Shown: positions 15,225-24,593, counted from the stretch's first letter. The stretch: DNA of 32,598 bases from Vicinamibacterales bacterium (GCA_937766455.1 CALLXD010000009.1:1-32598), one strand, 5' to 3'. Notes: a model not told the origin generated them from the letters alone. Numbers and translations: made by a program.

Positions 15225-16157
15225 TTACCTCGGTCCCTCGAGATACTGCATCAGCTCGCTGTCCGTCCCAAGAATGAAGTAGGTGTCGGATCCGAGTGTC
15301 TTCTCGTAGGTCTCCAAGGATTTGGTGAACGCATAGAACGACGCGTCGCTGCCGTACGCGTCGGCATACACCTGTGTGGCCTCAGCGTCAGCGGTGCCGC
15401 GCAGTTCCTCGGCCGACCGAAACGCTTCAGACTGAATCCGCGCCAAATCCCGTTCTCGTTCACCCTGGATACGCGCGGATTCGCCTTGTCCTTCAGACCG
15501 GAACTCTGAGGCGATGCGCTGGCGCTCGGCGATCATGCGGGCGAACACGTCCTGCTGGACTTCCGCCACGTAGTTGATCCGCTTGAACTGCAGGTCCAGC
15601 AGCTCGATACCCAGATCACCTACCGCCGCCGCCGCTGCGGCCAGGATTTCTTCCGTGATCTCTTTACGTCCGATACTGATTGGTACCAGGACCTCCGCCT
15701 CCTCCAGACCGGTCGTGGCGGTGTCGAGTGGTTCCCGGTTGCTCGTGCGGACGATCTCGATCAGGTCGTGACGAGCCACGGCGTTTCGTGTCTCGCCATC
15801 GAGAATGTCATCAAGCCGCGACTGGGCTCCTCGCTCGTCACGCAGCCGCTGGAAGAACAACAACGGATCGGTGATATGCCACCGTGCGTAGGTATCGACC
15901 CAAATAAACCGGCGATCCCGGGTCGGGACCTGGTTCCGGAACCCATCCCACTCCAGGAACCGCCGCTCAAACATATTGGCGGTCTGAATGAACGGCAGCT
16001 TGAAATGGAGTCCTGGTTCGGTGACCGGTTCACCCACCGGTTCGCCGAACTGCGTAATGATGGCCTGGTCGACTTCGGTCACGGTGTAGATGGAGCCACC
16101 GAGTACGAACAGGACAATCAGCAACAACACAATTAAGACGGGTTGACTGCGGTTCAC
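15225..16157 (-). CDS. hflC: Protease modulator HflC (SPFH/prohibitin family)
   Basis: A 310-residue inner-membrane protein with one N-terminal transmembrane segment (about 7-26) and a periplasmic SPFH/band-7 domain (EVDQAIITQFGEPVGEPVTE, GLHFKLPF), then a long charged helix (about 195-260) rich in Arg/Glu/Gln. HflC and HflK form a large cage that surrounds and regulates the FtsH protease. The start overlaps the hflK stop by four bases (ATGA), so the two are translationally coupled and made in equal amounts. Length is close to that of E. coli HflC. Confidence 0.95.
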   Translation of the reverse strand: MNRSQPVLIVLLLIVLFVLGGSIYTVTEVDQAIITQFGEPVGEPVTEPGLHFKLPFIQTANMFERRFLEWDGFRNQVPTRDRRFIWVDTYARWHITDPLLFFQRLRDERGAQSRLDDILDGETRNAVARHDLIEIVRTSNREPLDTATTGLEEAEVLVPISIGRKEITEEILAAAAAAVGDLGIELLDLQFKRINYVAEVQQDVFARMIAERQRIASEFRSEGQGESARIQGERERDLARIQSEAFRSAEELRGTADAEATQVYADAYGSDASFYAFTKSLETYEKTLGSDTYFILGTDSELMQYLEGPR

Positions 16158-17185
16158 TGACCACCTCCTGCTGCCTGGGCGCCGGTCAAAGCGCTGGTTG
16201 CGGCGCGGGCTCCTCCGTCAAGGGACAGTAGCGGCAGCACGCCGGTCGCGCCTTCGGCGACAAAGACCTTGCGCCCGACTTGCGGCAGAATCCGCTGCAT
16301 GGTTTCCAGATACAGCCGCTGGCGGGTGACGTTTGGCGACTGGCGGTAGGCGGTCTCCACCGCGGCGAAGCGTGCCGCCTCGCCCTGGGCACGATTGACA
16401 CGGTCCAGCGCGTAGCCCTCGGCCTGCAGAATGGTCTGCTCGGCTTCGCCACGGGCACGCGGGATGACCGCGTTGTATTCGGCCAGGGCCACGTTGATCA
16501 GCTGGTCGCGTTGCTGCTGGGCCTGACTCACCTCGTCCCACGAGGGTTTCACCGGATCTGGCGGATTGACATCCTGGAGCACCACCTGGTCGATGGTGAT
16601 CCCCATCTGGTACTGGTTCGTCATTTCTTGCAGTCGGGCTTCGACGGCCGACTCGATCTCCTGGCGTCCCACGGTCACGACCTCGGTGACCGTGCGGTCG
16701 CCGACCGTCTCCCGCATGACCGCTTCCGTCATAGCCCGGAACGTCCCTTCCAGGCCTCGGACCCGAAAGAGATACTCGTAGGGATCGGACACGCGGTACT
16801 GCACAATCCACTCGACGACGGCGACATTGAGGTCTCCGGTGAGCATCACCGACTCCTCTCCGAGCTGGCCGTCCCGGTCCGCGTATTCAGTACGCACACC
16901 GGCGTCCGTTGTGCGGAATCCGAATTCCTGCTTGAGTTGCCGCTGAACCGGCACCCGCAGCATGTCCTCCGCGAACGGGATCTTGAAATGGAGCCCTGGT
17001 TCAGTCGTGCGCACGTATTTTCCGAATCGCAGCACGACACCCACTTCCTCGGGCTCGATCTGGTAGACGGCGCCGAGCAGTCCCACCAGTACGAATAGGG
17101 CCGCTATGCCAGCTGCCGCGGTGCGCCAGGGAATCTTGGGCACCTTGAATTTACTCACGTCAACGACGCGAAATTGTTCGTCCAT
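16154..17185 (-). CDS. hflK: FtsH protease activity modulator HflK (SPFH/prohibitin family)
   Basis: A 343-residue partner of HflC. It has one transmembrane segment (about 22-41), then the SPFH domain (EEVGVVLRFGKYVRTTEPG, LHFKIPF) and a C-terminal helix with ARGEAEQTILQAEGYALDR, typical of HflK. The long Gly/Pro-rich cytosolic N-terminus of the E. coli protein is replaced by a short segment. ATG 17185 has AAGGAG close upstream. The pair is not next to hfq or hflX here, but next to a CNNM gene. Confidence 0.95.
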   Translation of the reverse strand: MDEQFRVVDVSKFKVPKIPWRTAAAGIAALFVLVGLLGAVYQIEPEEVGVVLRFGKYVRTTEPGLHFKIPFAEDMLRVPVQRQLKQEFGFRTTDAGVRTEYADRDGQLGEESVMLTGDLNVAVVEWIVQYRVSDPYEYLFRVRGLEGTFRAMTEAVMRETVGDRTVTEVVTVGRQEIESAVEARLQEMTNQYQMGITIDQVVLQDVNPPDPVKPSWDEVSQAQQQRDQLINVALAEYNAVIPRARGEAEQTILQAEGYALDRVNRAQGEAARFAAVETAYRQSPNVTRQRLYLETMQRILPQVGRKVFVAEGATGVLPLLSLDGGARAATSALTGAQAAGGGQ

Positions 17186-17265
17186 TGTTTCTCCTTGTTC
17201 GCCTACTCTAGTTCCAAATCCGCGCAGCCGTCCGTGGCTCCCGGTTTCGTGGTCTCCTGAAGTAC

Positions 17266-17316
17266 TACGCCACGACGGGCGTATTGATTCATCGACGGCG
17301 CCACGATCCCGTGGCG
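17266..17316. other. Two adjacent hairpins between the aldo/keto reductase gene and hflK
   Basis: TACGCC/GGCGTA at 17266-17283 and a perfect seven-base stem CGCCACG/CGTGGCG at 17299-17316. They lie in the 204-base gap (17186-17389) upstream of hflK and downstream of the reductase stop. No T-run follows, so they may be weak termination signals. Nothing else recognisable is in the gap. Confidence 0.35.
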
Positions 17317-17389
17317 ACAGGAGGTATTCAGATGCGGTGCCCCGGTCGCGAGGCTCCTTGTTCGGGGAACGGTGTGCCTGGGCCGGCCG

Positions 17390-18436
17390 TCACTTCTTGG
17401 TGAAGGCCTCCCAATCGCGCGCGGTGCCTGGGGCGCGGTCGCTGTGCTGCATGGCCTGCATCCAGCCGGGGTATTCCGGCGCCAGCGCACTAACCGTGTT
17501 CAGGCGGTCCAGGTCATCGTCCGTGAGCGTCACGTCGATCGAGCCGAGATTGTCGTTGAGCTGGTCGAGTCGTTTGGCGCCGATGATGACACTGGTGACC
17601 GCCGGCTGATTCAGAAGCCAGGCGAGCGCGATCTGGGCCACCGACACGTCGTGAGCGGTGGCGACGTCTCGCATGACGTCGATGATGTCGTAGCTGCGGT
17701 CTTTGTTCACCGGCGGGAAGTCGAAGGCGACCCGGCGCGCGTCGGGATCCGATTCCGCGTCCCGCGTGAACTTGCCCGACAGAAAGCCACCGGCCAGCGG
17801 GCTCCACGGGAGCACCGCGATCTGCTGGTCTTCGACCAGTGGGATGATCTCGCGTTCAAGCTCGCGTCCGGCGATTGAATAGTACGACTGGGTGCTGATG
17901 AACTCGGCGAGTCCTCGCTGCCTGGAAATCCCGAGCGCCTTCATCAGCTGCCACGCGGCCAGGTTCGAGCACCCGATGTAGCGCACCTTGCCCGCGCGCA
18001 CGAGCGCATCGAGCGCGTCCAGCGTTTCTTCGATGTCGGTTGCCGGGTCGTGACCGTGAATCTGATACAAGTCGATGTAGTCGGTGCCCAGCCGCCGCAG
18101 GCTGTCGTCGCACTGCTGCATGATGTGCACGCGCGACAGGCCGATCTCGTTCGCCCCGTCTCCCATCCGTCCGCGAACCTTCGTGGCTACGATCGAATCA
18201 CGTCGCCGCGCGCCCAGGGCCTTCCCGAGCATCTCCTCCGACGTGCCGGTCGAGTAGACATTCGCGGTGTCGAAGAAATTGATTCCGGCATCGAGCGAGC
18301 GATGCACCAGGGCATCCGCTTCGGTCTGTCCAAGCGTGCCGATCGCCTTGAACAGACCGGTGCCGCCGAAGGTCATCGCGCCGAGACACAACTCGGAGAC
18401 ATAGAGGCCGGTACGTGCGAGCCGTCGAAATTTCAT
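17390..18436 (-). CDS. Aldo/keto reductase
   Basis: A 348-residue NADPH-dependent TIM-barrel reductase. The catalytic tetrad is visible: Asp56 and Tyr61 in FFDTANVYS, Lys86 in ATKVRG and His127 in YQIHGHD. The coenzyme-binding end SVIIGAKRLDQLNDNLG is also clear. This is the AKR subfamily with broad aldehyde/ketone substrates, so the physiological one is unknown. The start MKFRRL at 18436 is preferred to the longer form at 18454 because it lies two bases after the stop codon of the upstream hydrolase gene, which suggests translational coupling. Confidence 0.92.
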   Translation of the reverse strand: MKFRRLARTGLYVSELCLGAMTFGGTGLFKAIGTLGQTEADALVHRSLDAGINFFDTANVYSTGTSEEMLGKALGARRRDSIVATKVRGRMGDGANEIGLSRVHIMQQCDDSLRRLGTDYIDLYQIHGHDPATDIEETLDALDALVRAGKVRYIGCSNLAAWQLMKALGISRQRGLAEFISTQSYYSIAGRELEREIIPLVEDQQIAVLPWSPLAGGFLSGKFTRDAESDPDARRVAFDFPPVNKDRSYDIIDVMRDVATAHDVSVAQIALAWLLNQPAVTSVIIGAKRLDQLNDNLGSIDVTLTDDDLDRLNTVSALAPEYPGWMQAMQHSDRAPGTARDWEAFTKK

Positions 18437-18438
18437 AT

Positions 18439-19147
18439 CTATTGCGCTTCCCACTGCTGGACCACCCAGTCGCCGCCTTCAACAAGCGGGGTGACCCCCA
18501 TCCTGAAGTGGCCGACGTCGTCGAGGGGCAGGAACGAGACGTTCTGGCCCCGCGCTTCCATCTCCGTCGCCAGCTCTTCCGCGGGGCCGAACGGCACGAC
18601 CTCATCGTCACGCGCGTGAATGATGAACACCGGCATGTCGCCGACCTTGGCGGCGTCATCCGAGTTCGACCGGGCCGCCATCGGGATGGCGGCCGTGAAC
18701 AGGTCCGGGTGCCGCGAGGCCATGAACCAGGTGCCCCCGGCCCCCCATGCTGAAGCCGGTCACGAGAATTCGCTCCGGGTCGATGGTGGCGCGGTTGCGG
18801 ACGTCCTCGAGCAGTGCCAGTACGGCGCGCTCGCCCTTGTCATTGTCCCAGCCCCGTCCTGGTGCGTCCGGGGACACAATAATGGCGCCCAAGTTCTGGA
18901 GGGCCGGGGCGACAATGCCGCGCAGGAACTGGGCGCCGTAGCCGTCCCCGGTGGAACCCCCGGGGTGCAACGCCAGCACCAGTGGCCTCGGCTCGTCAGG
19001 GTCGTAGTCTCGCGGCACCCAGATGCCGAAGGTCACGGTCCCGACACCCTCGACCTCAATCGAGGCGTTGCGGAGCCCCGACTCGAGCTGTTCCAGGGGT
19101 GGCTGCGCGAGTGTACCGAGGAGCGCCGTCGTCAGAAGCCAGTGCAT
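18439..19147 (-). CDS. Exported alpha/beta hydrolase (esterase/dienelactone hydrolase/PHB depolymerase-like), one frameshift
   Basis: Once one base is removed the gene encodes about 235 residues: signal peptide (MHWLLTTALLGTLA), strands ending in PLVLALHPGG (oxyanion region), the nucleophile elbow GFSMGG, then TWFMASRHPDLFTAAIPMAA, Asp in HARDDEVVP and His in DVGHF. All three catalytic residues are therefore present. As written, the frame breaks between GFSMGG and MASRHPD, at the run C5-GG-C6 (plus strand 18734-18746); dropping one base there gives the family-typical GFSMGGRGTWFM. The ATG at 19147 has GGAG eight bases upstream; it is preferred over 19189. The gene is followed two bases later by the aldo/keto reductase gene. 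Confidence 0.85.
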
Positions 19148-19194
19148 AGTGTCGTCTCCGGAAGGAACAGTCCTCGGTCGAGTGACCAACCGTC

Positions 19195-19202
19195 ATTATA
19201 AT
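19195..19202. promoter_or_regulatory. Back-to-back -10 element (ATTATAAT) between the hydrolase and gltX
   Basis: TATAAT is read at 19197-19202 on the plus strand and again at 19201-19196 on the minus strand, because the patch is nearly palindromic. On the plus strand the expected transcript start (about 19209) falls next to the gltX ATG at 19212, and no Shine-Dalgarno sequence precedes that ATG, so gltX may be leaderless. On the minus strand it would give a leader of about 42 bases for the hydrolase gene. Neither side has a good -35 box. Confidence 0.5.
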
Positions 19203-19211
19203 CGTGGTCAG

Positions 19212-20778
19212 ATGACGGTTCGTACTCGTTTCGCACCAAGCCCCCACGGGGTACCTCCATATAGGCGGCGTTCGCACGGCCCTGTTCAACTGGCTGTTCG
19301 CGCGGCGGCACGGAGGCCAGTTCCTGTTACGCATTGATGATACGGATGCGCAACGCAACCTGTCTGAGGCGCTCCAGCCGATTCTGGATGGGTTTCGTTG
19401 GCTCGGTCTCGACTGGGACGAGGGCCCCGAGGTCGGGGGGCCGTACGCCCCCTACTACCAGTCGCAGCGTGCCGATTGGCACCGCGGTGCGGCGGAACGG
19501 TTGCTGGCGAGCGGAGCGGCGTACCGCGACTACGCCACTCCCCAGGAGATTCAGGCGGAACGCGAGACGGCCCAACAGGAAAAACGACGCTTCTTGTACA
19601 GTCGCCGCTGGATGGCCGAGACTGCGGCTCAGGCCGCCGCGTTCGAGTCTGAAGGACGCCGTGGCGCGGTGCGGTTGAAGATGCCTCGTGAGGGGACCTG
19701 CGCGTTCCATGATCTGGTCAGGGGCGACGTCGAATTTGAGTGGGCGCTGGAACAGGACCATGTCGTGCAGCGAGCCGACGGGTCGTGTCTGTATCACCTG
19801 GCGAGCGCGGTCGACGACCATGACTTCGAGATTACGCATGTGATTCGCGCGGTCGAACATCTGTCGAATACGCCGCGCCAGATATTCATCGCGACGGCCT
19901 TGGGCTATGACCTCCCGACATTCGCGCATCTGCCGTACGTGGCCGAGCCAGGGAGCGCCGAGAAGCTCAGCAAGCGGAAGCTGAGTAAATATTTAAAGAA
20001 CCACGAGTTCAAGAAGGCCTACGACCACGGCGCAGCCATCGCCGGGGCGCTGGACCTGCCTGTCGCGCCCGAGGCGTTCAGCCCCGTGGTGGTCGATTTC
20101 TATCGCGACATCGGGTACGAACCAGATGCGCTGGTCAATTACTTGCTGCTCCTCGGCTGGTCACTGGACGACCACACCGAGACGTTCTCCCGCGACCAGA
20201 TGATTGAGCATTTTTCACTCGAACGCGTGAACCGGTCGCCCGCCAGTTTCGACCCTCAAAAACTCCTGGCCTTCCAGGAACGCCGGATGCAAGCCCTGTC
20301 ACTCGAGTCGCGTGTCGAGCGGGTGCTGCCGTTTGCCGAGCGCGCCGGGCTTATCGATTCGCCGCCGGCTGAGGTGCAGCGCGCCCGGGTCGCCGAGGTC
20401 GTGCGGGCGGCCGACGCGCGTCTGAAGGTGGCTGGCGACATCCTCGACTACCGGGAATTCTTCCAGGCCGACGCCGAGGTCGCGTACGATGAAAAGGCGT
20501 TTGCCAAGCGGGTCCGGAAGGTCGGCGTCGAGCCGCTGTTGCGGCGGTTTCGCGATCGGTTGGCGGCGCTTGATCCGTTCGATGCGGAGAGCGCTGATCG
20601 GGCCATGCACGACTTTGTCGAGACCGAAGGCATCGGCATTGGACAGATCATTCACGCGGTTCGTGTCGCGGTGACCGGGAAGGCCGTCGGATTCGGCCTG
20701 TTCGAGGGGCTGGCGATCCTTGGCCGCGACGCGTGTGTGGCGCGAATCGATCGTGCCCTCGAACAACTCGTCGCGTGA
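19212..20778 (+). CDS. gltX: Glutamate--tRNA ligase (GluRS), one frameshift
   Basis: After removal of one base the gene encodes about 521 residues of a class I aminoacyl-tRNA synthetase that charges tRNA-Glu. The N-terminus reads [11 protein letters not shown] and then TGYLHIGG (HIGH motif) followed by [12 protein letters not shown]. The KMSKS counterpart is KLSKR (about 19960), and the alpha-helical anticodon-binding domain follows to the end. As written, the frame breaks at the C5 run 19241-19245; four C would join [11 protein letters not shown] to TGYLHIGG without any stop. GluRS is normally essential, so a true null is unlikely. glnS follows after 34 bases, and the two probably form an operon. 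The [13 protein letters not shown] wording marks a GluRS subgroup different from the E. coli type. Confidence 0.92.
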
Positions 20779-20812
20779 AGACCCCATTCGTTAGAGCGTA
20801 GGAAGACCCACC

Positions 20813-22555
20813 ATGCCCACCGACACGGCTGCAGGCGGAGATACGGAGGCCACGGCGACCAGCGGACACGACTTCGTCCGCCAGATCGTGGCGGAGGAGC
20901 GGTTGGCCGGGAGGCACGGGGGCCGCGTCCACACGCGGTTTCCGCCCGAGCCGAATGGCTACTTGCATATCGGCCACGCCAAATCGATGTGTCTCAATTT
21001 TGGCCTGGCGACCGAGCACGGCGGATTGTGCAACCTGCGAATGGACGACACCAATCCGACCACGGAGAGTGTCGAGTATGTCCGGGCTATCGAGGACGAC
21101 GTGCGTTGGCTCGGGTTTGAGTGGGGCGACCGCCTCCTCTATGCGTCCGACTACTTCGAACCGTTGTATGCGTTTGCGTTGCAGCTGATCAGGGCCGGCG
21201 ATGCCTACGTGTGCGACCTACGGGGCAAGGACGTCAGCACCTATCGTGGGTTGTGGAACGAGCCTGGCCGTAACAGCCCGAACCGCGACCGCACCGTCGA
21301 TGAGAATCTGGATCTGTTTGCCCGCATGCGGGCCGGTGAGTTCGAGGACGGGTCGCGCTCGCTGCGGGCGAAGATCGATATGGCGTCGCCCAACATGAAC
21401 ATGCGCGACCCCGCGATTTATCGGATCCGGCGGGTGCCGCACTATCGGACGGGCGACACCTGGTGCATCTATCCGATGTACGACTTCACCCATCCGTTAT
21501 CGGACGCGCTCGAAGGTATTACCCAATCGTTGTGCACACTCGAGTTTGAGGACCATCGGCCCCTGTACGACTGGTTCCTGCAGCATGTCGATGTGCCCGC
21601 TCAGCCCAGACAAATAGAATTCGCGCGGCTGAACCTCAGCTACACGGTGCTCAGCAAGCGAAAGCTGCTGGAGCTCGTGGAAGAGGGGTGCGTCGCCGGT
21701 TGGGATGATCCCCGCATGCCGACGCTCGTCGGACTTCGGCGGCGTGGATATACGCCGGAGGCGATTCGGGATTTCTGCGATCGGATCGGCGTCGCCAAGT
21801 CGAACAGCATGATCGCGGTCGCACAGCTGCAGGACGCGGTGCGACAAGACCTGAACAAACGGGTGCCCCGTGTGCTGGGGGTCCTGCGACCGCTCAAGGT
21901 GGTGATCGAGAACTACCCTGAAGGCCAGGTCGAACAGGTCGAAGCGGTGAACAACCCCGAAGACGAGACGATGGGCACACGGCAGTTGCCGTTCTCGCGC
22001 GAACTCTATGTCGAGCAGAGTGATTTTCGCGAGGATCCGCCGAAGAAATACTTTCGCCTGGCGCCGGGGCGCGAAGTGCGGTTGCGCTACGCCTACTTCA
22101 TTACGTGCCGCGAGGCGGTACACGATCCCGAGACGGGTGAGGTCGTGGAGCTACGCTGCACCTATGACCCCGAAACGCGAGGCGGATATGCCCCAGACGG
22201 GCGCAAGGTGCGTGGCACCATCCACTGGGTGTCGGCGGCCCATGCCGTCCCGGCCGAAGTGCGGCTGTATGACCACCTGTTCGCCAAGCTCAATCCGGAG
22301 GATGTGGGGGAGGGTGGCGACTACAAAGACGCGCTGAATCCAGATTCGCTCGAGACCTTGACAGACTGCCGGGTGGAGCCCGGCTTGCTCGGCGCCGATC
22401 CGGGCACGCGGTTTCAATTTGAGCGGATGGGCTATTTTTGCGTTGATGCCGATTCGAGTCCCGATCGATTGGTCGTGAACCGCACCGTGACCCTCCGCGA
22501 CGCGTGGGCCAGAATTGAGAAGGCGCAGGCGAGCGGGCCGCCGGCCGCCCCCTAG
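20813..22555 (+). CDS. glnS: Glutamine--tRNA ligase (GlnRS)
   Basis: A 580-residue class I synthetase that charges tRNA-Gln directly. Motifs: [16 protein letters not shown] (HIGH) at about 43-58, [27 protein letters not shown], and VLSKRK as the KMSKS site, followed by the two beta-barrel anticodon-binding domains ([12 protein letters not shown]... and [18 protein letters not shown]). Length is close to E. coli GlnRS (about 550). The ATG has GGAAG upstream. Its TAG stop lies in a CTAG shared with the stop of the convergent small-protein gene. With GlnRS present the cell does not need the Glu-tRNA-Gln amidotransferase route, although gatCAB could be elsewhere. Confidence 0.96.
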   Translation: MPTDTAAGGDTEATATSGHDFVRQIVAEERLAGRHGGRVHTRFPPEPNGYLHIGHAKSMCLNFGLATEHGGLCNLRMDDTNPTTESVEYVRAIEDDVRWLGFEWGDRLLYASDYFEPLYAFALQLIRAGDAYVCDLRGKDVSTYRGLWNEPGRNSPNRDRTVDENLDLFARMRAGEFEDGSRSLRAKIDMASPNMNMRDPAIYRIRRVPHYRTGDTWCIYPMYDFTHPLSDALEGITQSLCTLEFEDHRPLYDWFLQHVDVPAQPRQIEFARLNLSYTVLSKRKLLELVEEGCVAGWDDPRMPTLVGLRRRGYTPEAIRDFCDRIGVAKSNSMIAVAQLQDAVRQDLNKRVPRVLGVLRPLKVVIENYPEGQVEQVEAVNNPEDETMGTRQLPFSRELYVEQSDFREDPPKKYFRLAPGREVRLRYAYFITCREAVHDPETGEVVELRCTYDPETRGGYAPDGRKVRGTIHWVSAAHAVPAEVRLYDHLFAKLNPEDVGEGGDYKDALNPDSLETLTDCRVEPGLLGADPGTRFQFERMGYFCVDADSSPDRLVVNRTVTLRDAWARIEKAQASGPPAAP

Positions 22556-22911
22556 CCCGCTTTCTTGGCGGCCCAGGTGCCGCCACCGGCTTCGCCGTAG
22601 TCGCAGGTCCCTTTCATGCCGTCAGCCGTGATGGTGCCCGTGTAGGTGGCCGCTCCGACTCCCTCGGCGCCAAACGTGAACTCGATGGTGTCCCCGGTCA
22701 CTGTGCCAGTCAGCGGGGCGCTCCCGAAGGTGCCTTCGTAGGTGCCGGTGATCGCGTCGCCATCCTGTGTGAAGACGAAGGTCGGCTCGCCTGAACCGAG
22801 GTCCAGTTCTACGACCGCGTTCCAGGTGCCGCTGACATCCGTCTGCGCCGACGCGGGCACGGACACGAGCGCTGTGAGTACGATCGCGACGGCGAGTATC
22901 TGTTTCAGCAT
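22552..22911 (-). CDS. Small exported protein, beta-rich (lipocalin-like fold suggested), hypothetical
   Basis: A 119-residue protein. It has a signal peptide ([23 protein letters not shown]), then a mature part of repeated beta-strand phrases such as [47 protein letters not shown] and [17 protein letters not shown]. The pattern suggests a small beta-barrel similar to secreted 'GTW...G.Y.G' proteins, but the family is not firmly identified. ATG 22911 has GGGAGGAAAG just upstream. It lies 13 bases after the SYLF gene on the same strand, so they are likely co-transcribed. Its stop overlaps the glnS stop by four bases. Confidence 0.75.
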   Translation of the reverse strand: MLKQILAVAIVLTALVSVPASAQTDVSGTWNAVVELDLGSGEPTFVFTQDGDAITGTYEGTFGSAPLTGTVTGDTIEFTFGAEGVGAATYTGTITADGMKGTCDYGEAGGGTWAAKKAG

Positions 22912-22924
22912 CGGGCTTTCCTCC

Positions 22925-23629
22925 CTATTTACCGGGCCGTTCTTTGGCCAGCGTTGCGCGCCAGTCTGATACCGCCCTGGCGCTGTGCGGCGTGGCTGGT
23001 TCCTCTTCGAGCACGATTTGTCCGCTGCCGTAGGGGTACCCGTAGAAACGCTCGTTGGCATCGCGGTCGGCTGTGATCGTCGAGCCCTTCAGCGTCACGC
23101 CGGCGAACAATCCTCGAGTTCTCGAGTAGCTCACGATTTCCGCCCGCAGATAGAGGTCCGTGGTCGCCTCGGCGTCCCGGCCAACCGGCCCCACGACCGC
23201 GGAGGCGTCGGCACCGAACTTGAACTCGTTCTTTATCAGCTTTTCGAGGCCCGTCCGGTTCATGATCACGAGCACGAGGTCCACGGTCTGGCCACCGATC
23301 TGCAGGCCGAAACTTCCACCCGTGAGCGTCAAGAACGCCGGTTGCGACCACGCGCCGTCTTCGGTCCGCGCGCTGATCACGCCCTTCCCACGGTGTCCAC
23401 CAAAGATGAACCCGGCTTTCACCGTGTTGGGAATAATCGCCACCGCTTCGGCCCGTTCCAGGATCGCGCGTGGAATCGCATTGTCCGGTGCGTCCATGAT
23501 CTCTTCGAAAACCGTTGTGGCGGATTCGAGTCGCTTCAGTTCCTCGTGTTGGGCGAAGGCCGGCCCAGAGCCCAGTAGCAGGAGGAGGGTGATCGCCGCG
23601 GTCAGCCGTGATGTATATCGAATGTGCAT
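22925..23629 (-). CDS. SYLF-domain (YSC84-like) exported lipid-binding protein
   Basis: A 234-residue protein with a signal peptide (LTAAITLLLLLGSGPAFAQ) and one SYLF domain, seen in RAEAVAIIPNTVKAGFIFGG, GKGVISARTEDGAWSQPAFL, GGSFGLQIGGQTVDLVLVIMN and FKFGADASAVVGPVGRDAEA. SYLF proteins bind phosphoinositides in eukaryotes; bacterial versions are periplasmic with little known function. ATG 23629 is preferred to the longer form at 23710 because AAAGG lies five bases upstream and the signal peptide starts there. A TATACT at about 46 bases upstream on this strand may be its -10 box. Confidence 0.88.
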   Translation of the reverse strand: MHIRYTSRLTAAITLLLLLGSGPAFAQHEELKRLESATTVFEEIMDAPDNAIPRAILERAEAVAIIPNTVKAGFIFGGHRGKGVISARTEDGAWSQPAFLTLTGGSFGLQIGGQTVDLVLVIMNRTGLEKLIKNEFKFGADASAVVGPVGRDAEATTDLYLRAEIVSYSRTRGLFAGVTLKGSTITADRDANERFYGYPYGSGQIVLEEEPATPHSARAVSDWRATLAKERPGK

Positions 23630-23789
23630 GAAGCCTTTCGGAAGGCGCTGGCACGCCGTGGTCCCAGTCTCCAGTATAGGGCGCCCTTTGCCAGCGCCGA
23701 AACGTGACACACCCCTGACAGACGGAACATCTGTCGTTGATGTTCACGACAAGTTGACGGTCAGACCCGGACCAGCGCCGGTTGTGCGC

Positions 23790-24593
23790 TTACCGCGAGG
23801 GGAGGCTGGTCTCGAATTCCCCTGACTGAATGAGATTCATGGCGGTCTCCGCATGGCGCCCTCGGGAGATCTCGCGCAGATAGTCGTTGGCGCCGGCCGA
23901 GTCGGGCGTGCGCTCCAGGATGCCGGCATAGAAGGCCTCGAGGAGATCCGCCGGTTGGGATCGCCTTCGGATCTCGTTGAACTCCCGACTGCGGGTCAGC
24001 GAGCTGACCTGGCCAGCCAGATTGCCGGCTTGCACGTCGGCGACCGCCGCGGCGCGCGAACCCCGGTCCACCCCCCGCTGCAGGATCGCCCGATACAGCC
24101 GCTCGACCACTTCTTCCGCCTGGCGGCGCGTGTAGCTGCCGGTACCCATCCCGGTCACATCGAATTCAAGCACATGCTCAAGGTTGAGGTTCCCAGGGAC
24201 GTACAGCACCACCTGGCACCGACCACGACTGCGTCCAGCGGTAAATTCGAGATCGCCCGAATAGGTCTCGGACAGCGAGACACGGCCGTCGCACTCACGC
24301 TCCAGCTCCACCCCCATCTGGAATCGGTCCGTCGGGAAGCGCCGTCCGCGCTGATCGTAGGGGTCGACTTGTACCGTGAATGACTCGCGCGGCCCCAGTT
24401 CGATGCGCCCGCGTCGCAGCTCGCGGGGGCGCTCTCCATTCAACGCACCGGCGAGTTCCAACTCGACCACCACCGGTTCGCGCCAGTCGTCGAATGGGCC
24501 CTGAGCCGTGGCTGGGGTCGCGACCGACAGTCCGATCAGGCCGGCGAAGATCAGCGCCAGCATGCGATGCCTCACTTGATGTCGATGTTCCAT
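23790..24593 (-). CDS. Exported protein with C-terminal DUF4214-like repeat modules
   Basis: A 267-residue protein with a signal peptide (hydrophobic core ALIFAGLIGLSVATPATAQ). The first half is beta-rich with two Cys (ERECDGRVSL and GRCQVVLYV), a possible disulfide. The second half is helical and has two related modules, one at about 163-210 (LYRAILQRGVDRGSRAAAVA to REFNEI). The other, at about 217-263, runs FYAGILERTPDSAGANDYL to SGEFETS. This matches the DUF4214 pattern 'Y..iLgR.PD..G...yl...G.....l..S.EF', a module found in secreted and surface proteins. The start could also be ATG 24563, which has GAGG upstream. It lies alone between leftward and rightward genes. Confidence 0.75.
   Translation of the reverse strand: MEHRHQVRHRMLALIFAGLIGLSVATPATAQGPFDDWREPVVVELELAGALNGERPRELRRGRIELGPRESFTVQVDPYDQRGRRFPTDRFQMGVELERECDGRVSLSETYSGDLEFTAGRSRGRCQVVLYVPGNLNLEHVLEFDVTGMGTGSYTRRQAEEVVERLYRAILQRGVDRGSRAAAVADVQAGNLAGQVSSLTRSREFNEIRRRSQPADLLEAFYAGILERTPDSAGANDYLREISRGRHAETAMNLIQSGEFETSLPSR

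Noticed and set aside
17319..17403. Perfect AGGAGGT seven bases before an ATG (17332) that opens a 23-codon frame on the plus strand
   Set aside because: The short frame overlaps the end of the aldo/keto reductase gene, its sequence shows no peptide-like feature, and the site may be chance. Ribosome profiling would decide.
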